Below, one piece after another: positions 60,153 to 64,000 of a stretch of DNA of 64,000 nucleotides. A program made the translations under genes and the position numbers. The notes under the pieces are model-generated. The model saw only the letters and a program-made list of their open reading frames with translations, had not been told where the DNA came from and ran no database searches. Every line of letters begins with the position of its first letter. The first letter of the stretch is position 1. This stretch comes from Saccharina japonica (taxonomy: Eukaryota; Sar; Phaeophyceae; Laminariales; Laminariaceae), in the NCBI GenBank assembly GCA_008828725.1, contig MEHQ01000774.1, positions 835,005 through 899,004 of the forward strand. The letters are read 5' to 3'.

Positions 60153-60243
60153 AGAGGTTCCGCCGCGTTTTTCTGCTGTCGGAGCGTGCCAAGTGCCAAG
60201 TTGTCACGGCGCCGAGGTGGCGCGTGGTTGCCTGCGCAATCAG
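60153..60243 (+). CDS. Possible exon of the unknown plus-strand gene
   Basis: A strong pyrimidine tract (CTTCCTTTTCCCCTTTGCTC CAG) precedes it and ATCAG/GTGTGA ends it. The most protein-like frame reads RFRRVFLLSERAKCQVVTA then PRWRVVACAI, entering in phase 1 and leaving in phase 2. No family recognised. Confidence 0.3.
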
Positions 60244-60694
60244 GTGTGAAGGGTCGGAGCGCCATGGATAACTGCGTTAGACGGTGTTCGGTTCCCTGGC
60301 CTGTCTGTTGCTACTTGTGCCCTCCTTCCGGCCTTGAAGTTGGATTGATAACGTACGTCCCTACATTCCGATATACCGACGCGGTCATCCCAACACAGAG
60401 AGCTGCAGTAGAGCGAGTACATCACGGCTTTGGCTAACGGTTAGCAAGGGCTAGGGTCAGCATAAAGGCTATACATATGCACGTGGGGCATCCATCGTTC
60501 CTTTCGCTCTCCCGCACGAGCCCCTGAGCTACCACGACGTTGGGGCTGCGAGTATGTGTTTTTACCAGTTGGCTGGCGCAATCCCATTAGGTGGTGTGGG
60601 TTCTGTTGCGCCGTATGATGAGTTGCAGCAGCCCTCTCAGCTCTCTCTCTCTCTCTCCCGCGTGTTTCGCGGGGAGATACGCACTACTTACCAG

Positions 60695-60778
60695 CGTGTA
60701 CGGCCAAGCCAAACGCAAAGCCATGAACAAGGAACCCCAAATATACAATCGGATAGCTGGCATCGCTGCAACTAACAG
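60695..60778 (+). CDS. Possible exon of the unknown plus-strand gene
   Basis: After a CT-rich tract and a CAG acceptor (60692-60694; an alternative AG at 60675-60676 lies in the same frame). Reads VYGQAKRKAMNKEPQIYN then RIAGIAATN, with donor AACAG/GTAATA (phase 2 to 2). It fits the preceding proposed exon in phase. I do not recognise the protein. Confidence 0.35.
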
Positions 60779-60924
60779 GTAATACCTAACTGGCGACGTT
60801 TAGTCATTCAATTCACAGCTCTACTTTTACACTTTACTACGTCCAGATTCACTTGGCGTACATACGTATCGAAAACATGAAAACATCACTATTTTTCTAA
60901 ACATTTTCAGATTTTAGTTTTTCA

Positions 60925-61565
60925 TAGGCCGTCAGAGTACCAGTCCTCCGGGTACCAGTCCGCCTGGCGTCTCGTACACTTAAGACTTAAGACTGGTGGG
61001 ACTCAGTCCTTTCAGCCTTTCAGCCCCGCAAGTACCCTGAGAACTGGCGGGACTCAGTCTGGGCCCCCAGGCACCCTGATGACTGGTGTTACTCAGTCCT
61101 TTCAGGCCCCCATGCACCCTGAGGACCGGTGGGACTCAGTCCTTTCAGGACCCCAGGTACCCTGAGGACTGGTGGGACTAAGTAGGCCCAGGCCTTTAAG
61201 GGACTCAGTCCTTTCAGGCCCCCATGTACCCTGAGGACTTGTGGGACTCAGTCTTTTCAGTCCCTCAGAGACCCTGAGGAAAGGCCCCCATGTACCCTGA
61301 GGACTGGTGGGACTCAGTCCTTTCAGTCCCTCAGGTACCCTGAGGACTGGTGGTGATCAGTCCTTCCAGGCCTCAGGTACCCTGAGGACCGGTGGTACCC
61401 AGTCCTTTCAGGCCCCCAGGTACCCTGAGGACTGGCGGTACTCAGTCCTTCCAGGCCCCCAAGTACCCTGAGGACTGGCTGGACTCAGTCCTTTTAGCCC
61501 CTCAGGTACTCTGAGGACTGGTCGGACTCGGTCCTTTCAGCCTCCCAGATACCCTAGGACTGAGA
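60925..61565 (+). repeat. Minisatellite, about 47-bp period, about 13 units
   Basis: Consensus around GGTACCCTGAGGACTGGTGG, GACTCAGTCCTTTCAGGCC and CCCA; units vary by indels and substitutions. A short related piece (GTCGGAGTACCAGTCCTCCG) is at 43030-43055. It sits in what would be an intron of the unknown plus-strand gene. Confidence 0.92.
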
Positions 61566-61759
61566 TATTTTTTCATGAAAAACAGCGGTAAAAAAACGTT
61601 AAAACACGTCAGCTTTGAAGTTCTCCCGATTAGGTCGGCAAATTTTAGATGCTACGGGACAGCTCACGGGGACTTTAATTACGCGGGCGAAGCCCGCGCA
61701 ATACTCATGAAACTCCTGTTCTGGCAGGTTCAGGAGACAGCTCTTTTATCAGAATCCTC

Positions 61760-62200
61760 GGTAGACATCGATCGACAAATCCAACGATCCCGTCATGAGC
61801 TCTGAACGGATCACGCTGGTTAATGGCTCCGACCCATCCTAGTCTTACAGTGCTCATACCTTGGTCGGTGATACGTGGCGTGGGCCGGTCAGGCGTCTGG
61901 TAAAAAAACATTCGGCCGCTGGTGTGTAGAAAACAGACGATGAAAAATCTTGATCACTCGCGGTTGCGCAGGAAAAATACCGTTTTTCATGTTTGACATC
62001 GATCGACAAACACGGCGACTGCGTCATCAAATTTGAACGGATCGCCCTGTTTAGAGGCTCCGACCCACCCTAGTGTTACAGTGCTCCCCTCTCGGTGGAT
62101 GGTATGTGGCGGGCGCCGGCCAGGCGTCTGATAAAAATGATTTTGGCAGCCAATGTGTTGGAAATAGACGAAAAAACTCTCGATTCCTCTCCGATGGCCA
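61760..62200 (+). repeat. Diverged direct duplication, about 230 bp, 2 units
   Basis: Both units contain GACATCGATCGACAAA, GAACGGATC.C.CTG.TTA, GGCTCCGACCCA.CCTAGT, TTACAGTGCTC, CCGG.CAGGCGTCTG and ATAGACGA-AAAA.TCT. Strong drift suggests an old duplication. Confidence 0.75.
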
Positions 62201-62439
62201 AAACCAGAACTTTTTGAAGGTTCAGACGAAGACCATAGGACGCGGCAGGCAAGCTCTCGCCTCCTAGACTACGGGTCGCAATGATACCTTCGAGATCGTT
62301 ATGTAGATTCACTGGTCATGCCCGGTACGAAGTGGGTTAATCGTGGGATGGGTATTTGTCGAGATCGAAGGTCAATCGTCGCATGGCTGTCGCGTGAGTG
62401 ATGCGGTGTTTGCGTGCTGTGGGTTTCTTATGTGCGGCG

Positions 62440-62540
62440 TGATTTCGCGTGGCTCCCGTAAATAAAGCGATTTGATTGGTAGATGGCTGTCGTGGCTCCC
62501 GTTAATAAAGTGATCTGATTGGTAGATGGCTGGCGTTTTC
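62440..62540 (+). repeat. 53-bp direct duplication
   Basis: CGTGGCTCCCGTAAATAAAG, CGATTTGATTGGTAGATGGC occurs twice in a row with three differences. Confidence 0.85.
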
Positions 62541-62647
62541 TGTCCCGTCTGATTATAGACTTGCCGATTAGGTCGCTCGTATGGTCCATACCTGGTACAG
62601 CAGTACCGCCGTACACCCATTAGTGTAATACCTGGTATGTACGAGTA

Positions 62648-62815
62648 ATAAGAAACAGGAAAGGTGGTCCAGGCTAGATTTCCTATTTTAATAAGGGACG
62701 CGTTCTACACTAACTTCAGTACAACGACACCTATCATACCTGCGTTTGTTATGCCCCTGTAAAATCTCAGCCTGCCCTGTCATACTGCTCGTTTTCTTGT
62801 CCCGTACTGTGGCTA
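62648..62815 (+). mobile_element. AAGAAACAGG-family element (copy near right end)
   Basis: AATAAGAAACAGGAAAGGTG, GTCCAGGCTAGATTTCCTAT, GCGTTCTACACTAACTTCAG, AATCTCAGCCTGCCCTGTC and TTTTCTTGTCCCGTACTG. Confidence 0.65.
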
Positions 62816-62913
62816 ATGCTGTACTCAGCTTTGCAAGCTGCGTGATGCGTCACACCAGCATGTATATATTTGTACGTATTTATCAGTTAAACTGCTCGTG
62901 AAAAGGTTCCACT

Positions 62914-62982
62914 CTGTCCGAAAATATAAGGTACGTTTTAACATTAATATGTAATCGAAAATATCCTTATATATTGGGACAG
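62914..62982. mobile_element. 69-bp palindromic MITE, CTGTCC ends
   Basis: CTGTCCGAAAATATAAGGTA and ATATCCTTATATATTGGGAC AG are imperfect inverted copies. A related element at 63057-63122 has GTCCGAATAATTAAGGACCG and a right end with AACGATCCTTGCATTTCCGG. Confidence 0.7.
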
Positions 62983-63285
62983 CGGTACATATCGGCGACC
63001 CCCTGGGATACTCTTGTACCACAGGGTTTTTTACCACAGGGTTAGGGTTAGTACTATGTCCGAATAATTAAGGACCGTTTGCTCTTTAATTTGGATATCC
63101 AAACGATCCTTGCATTTCCGGATACTACTAATAGTGGCACTACCGTATGTACCAGGTATACCAGGTACCAGGTACCGGGTGGTAGATATATAAGTATTCC
63201 GTGATTCCGTTCAAGTGTTTTTCACGGAAGGACTATTTAAGGTTCCGCGCCCAGAGTGACATCTTCTGTATTAAACACAAATTAA

Positions 63286-63365
63286 CCCAGTTAGAACTGG
63301 GAAAATCATCCCACACTAATTCCAAGTAGTTTGTCCCCAAATGCGTGGGACCAGTTCTTAAGGGG
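63286..63365. mobile_element. TTAA-flanked MITE with CCC ends (80 bp, complete)
   Basis: TTAA at 63282-63285 and 63366-63369. Ends CCCAGTTAGAACTGG and CCAGTTCTTAAGGGG are inverted. The interior has CCCACACTAATTCCAAGTAG and TTTGTCCCCAAATG. TTAA target plus CCC ends is the hallmark of piggyBac-type elements. Other copies are at 19224, 22303, 30378, 30545 and 58845. Confidence 0.8.
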
Positions 63366-63366
63366 T

Positions 63367-63460
63367 TAAGTATCGACTTGTCACACAGCTTGCAAAGATG
63401 GGACCTTGGAAGAAATCCTTGATCTCACCGCTGATGCTTTGATTCGTTTTATAAATAAAC
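63367..63460 (+). repeat. 'EILDLTA' module, decayed copy
   Basis: ATCGACTTGTCACACAGCTT, GCAAAGATGGGA, then GAAATCCTTGATCTCACCGC. The ATG and the EILDLTA frame are separated by an indel compared with the other copies. Confidence 0.6.
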
Positions 63461-63661
63461 ATACCTGGTATATATATACGTATCATATATATTTGCTGCC
63501 CGAACCGCCACTGCTTTCTGTCTACCTATTTTTCGCGACGTACGTAAGAACCCCCCCCCTCTCTCTGCTCTGCTCTGCTCTCCTCTGCTCTCTGCCTTGT
63601 TCCGTGGGACACGTGATGTGTCATGCGTGATGGTGTGATGGTGTGATGGTGTGATGTACAG

Positions 63662-63760
63662 GTGGTGGTTCGGCAAAGACGGCTTGAGATCCTCCGGGCC
63701 GTGGTGGGATGCTTTCTCATGGCCTTCCTCTTTTACCTGCTCGACGCGCGGCACCCGAAG
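63662..63760 (+). CDS. Possible exon with membrane-like segment, unknown gene
   Basis: Acceptor GATGTACAG, donor AAG/GTAACA, 99 bp without a stop in two frames. Frame 0 reads VVVRQRRLEILRAVVGCFLM then AFLFYLLDARHPK, a positively charged start plus a hydrophobic helix and GC at about 79% of third positions. The frame that would follow the 60695-60778 exon in phase reads WWFGKDGLRSSGPWWDAFS. I cannot decide between them. The gene continues beyond the window. Confidence 0.45.
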
Positions 63761-63775
63761 GTAACATACTACTCT

Positions 63776-63842
63776 GACCCGAAATATTGAAACCGCTTCG
63801 ATTAAATGTTAATATACGAACGTTCATTATATTCCGGGACAT
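63776..63842. mobile_element. About 67-bp GTCC-type MITE
   Basis: GACCCGAAATATTGAAACCG .. CGAACGTTCATTATATTCCGGGAC; same structure as 62914-62982. Confidence 0.55.
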
Positions 63843-63865
63843 ATTGGTATACCAGTAACGGCTAT

Positions 63866-64000
63866 GTAAGAGGGGGGGTCTGGGGAGGGGGGGGGGTGTG
63901 CTCGATATTCATGCATGGCCGTAGTCAGGCGTATGACCATAGACCCTCGCATCCGTACCATGCCGGGACGGAGCATAGGTCGGGGGGGGGGGGGGGGGAG
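63866..64000 (-). repeat. Poly-G/C-bordered repeat at the window end
   Basis: G-run, GTGTGCTCGATATTCATGCA, TGGCCGTAGTC, ATGACCATAGACCCTCGCAT, CCATGCCGGGACGGAGCATA and a second G-run. The family is bordered by homopolymer at both ends here. Confidence 0.7.

Noticed and set aside
60925..61565. CRISPR-like array
   Set aside because: Units of about 47 bp are contiguous and diverged throughout; there are no constant repeats with unique spacers.
63028..63050. Telomere-like TTAGGG repeats
   Set aside because: Only two units (AGGGTTAGGGTTAG); similar short words at 19870 and 43125 are also too brief.

Overview
This is a repeat-rich eukaryotic nuclear window. Coding exons are short, GC-rich and separated by long introns full of low-complexity DNA and transposable elements. 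Nothing bacterial is visible: no operons and no long uninterrupted genes. Genes alternate in strand, introns are 0.4-3.6 kb, and CAG/CTG triplet tracts lie inside exons. That style recalls a large-genome stramenopile such as a brown alga, but this is an inference from style; no marker in the window proves the lineage.

Layout. 1-1250: decayed Ty1/copia polyprotein. 1250-12960: gene-free DNA with a large fold-back palindrome (3853-4867), a further direct copy of its unit, a TA-flanked MITE, diverged tandem repeats, a GAGTAC-rich array and a tRNA-derived SINE. 12978-22131 (+): a multi-exon gene for a Mutator-like (MULE) transposase-type protein with the DDE core split over exons and a C-terminal SWIM zinc finger. 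22132-27811: intergenic, with two SINE copies and tandem duplications. 27812-52811 (-): a 16-exon gene for a KLHDC4/Kel3-type kelch protein with a C-terminal DUF4110 region. I could join every exon with matching intron phase to one 828-residue reading frame; about 90% of the 25 kb is intron. 52812-59977: intergenic, with GAGTAC arrays, a GGGTC satellite and MITE clusters. 59978-64000: possible exons of a further plus-strand gene, function unknown, leaving the window on the right.

Several transposon insertions have clear boundaries. A 1562-bp element with long inverted arms lies in kelch intron 13 between perfect 9-bp duplications, as expected for a Mutator-type element. An 855-bp hAT-like element lies in intron 3 between perfect 8-bp duplications and is nested inside a SINE. 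Two 165-bp MITEs, one at each end of the window, are flanked by TA. At least three further short inverted-repeat families (TTACGG ends, TTAA/CCC ends, and about 70-bp GTCC ends) and a repeat with poly-C/G borders recur.

No pathway links the genes. The window reads as one conserved cellular gene (kelch), one transposase-derived gene that may be domesticated, and their surrounding repeats. I found no CRISPR, rRNA or free-standing tRNA gene.
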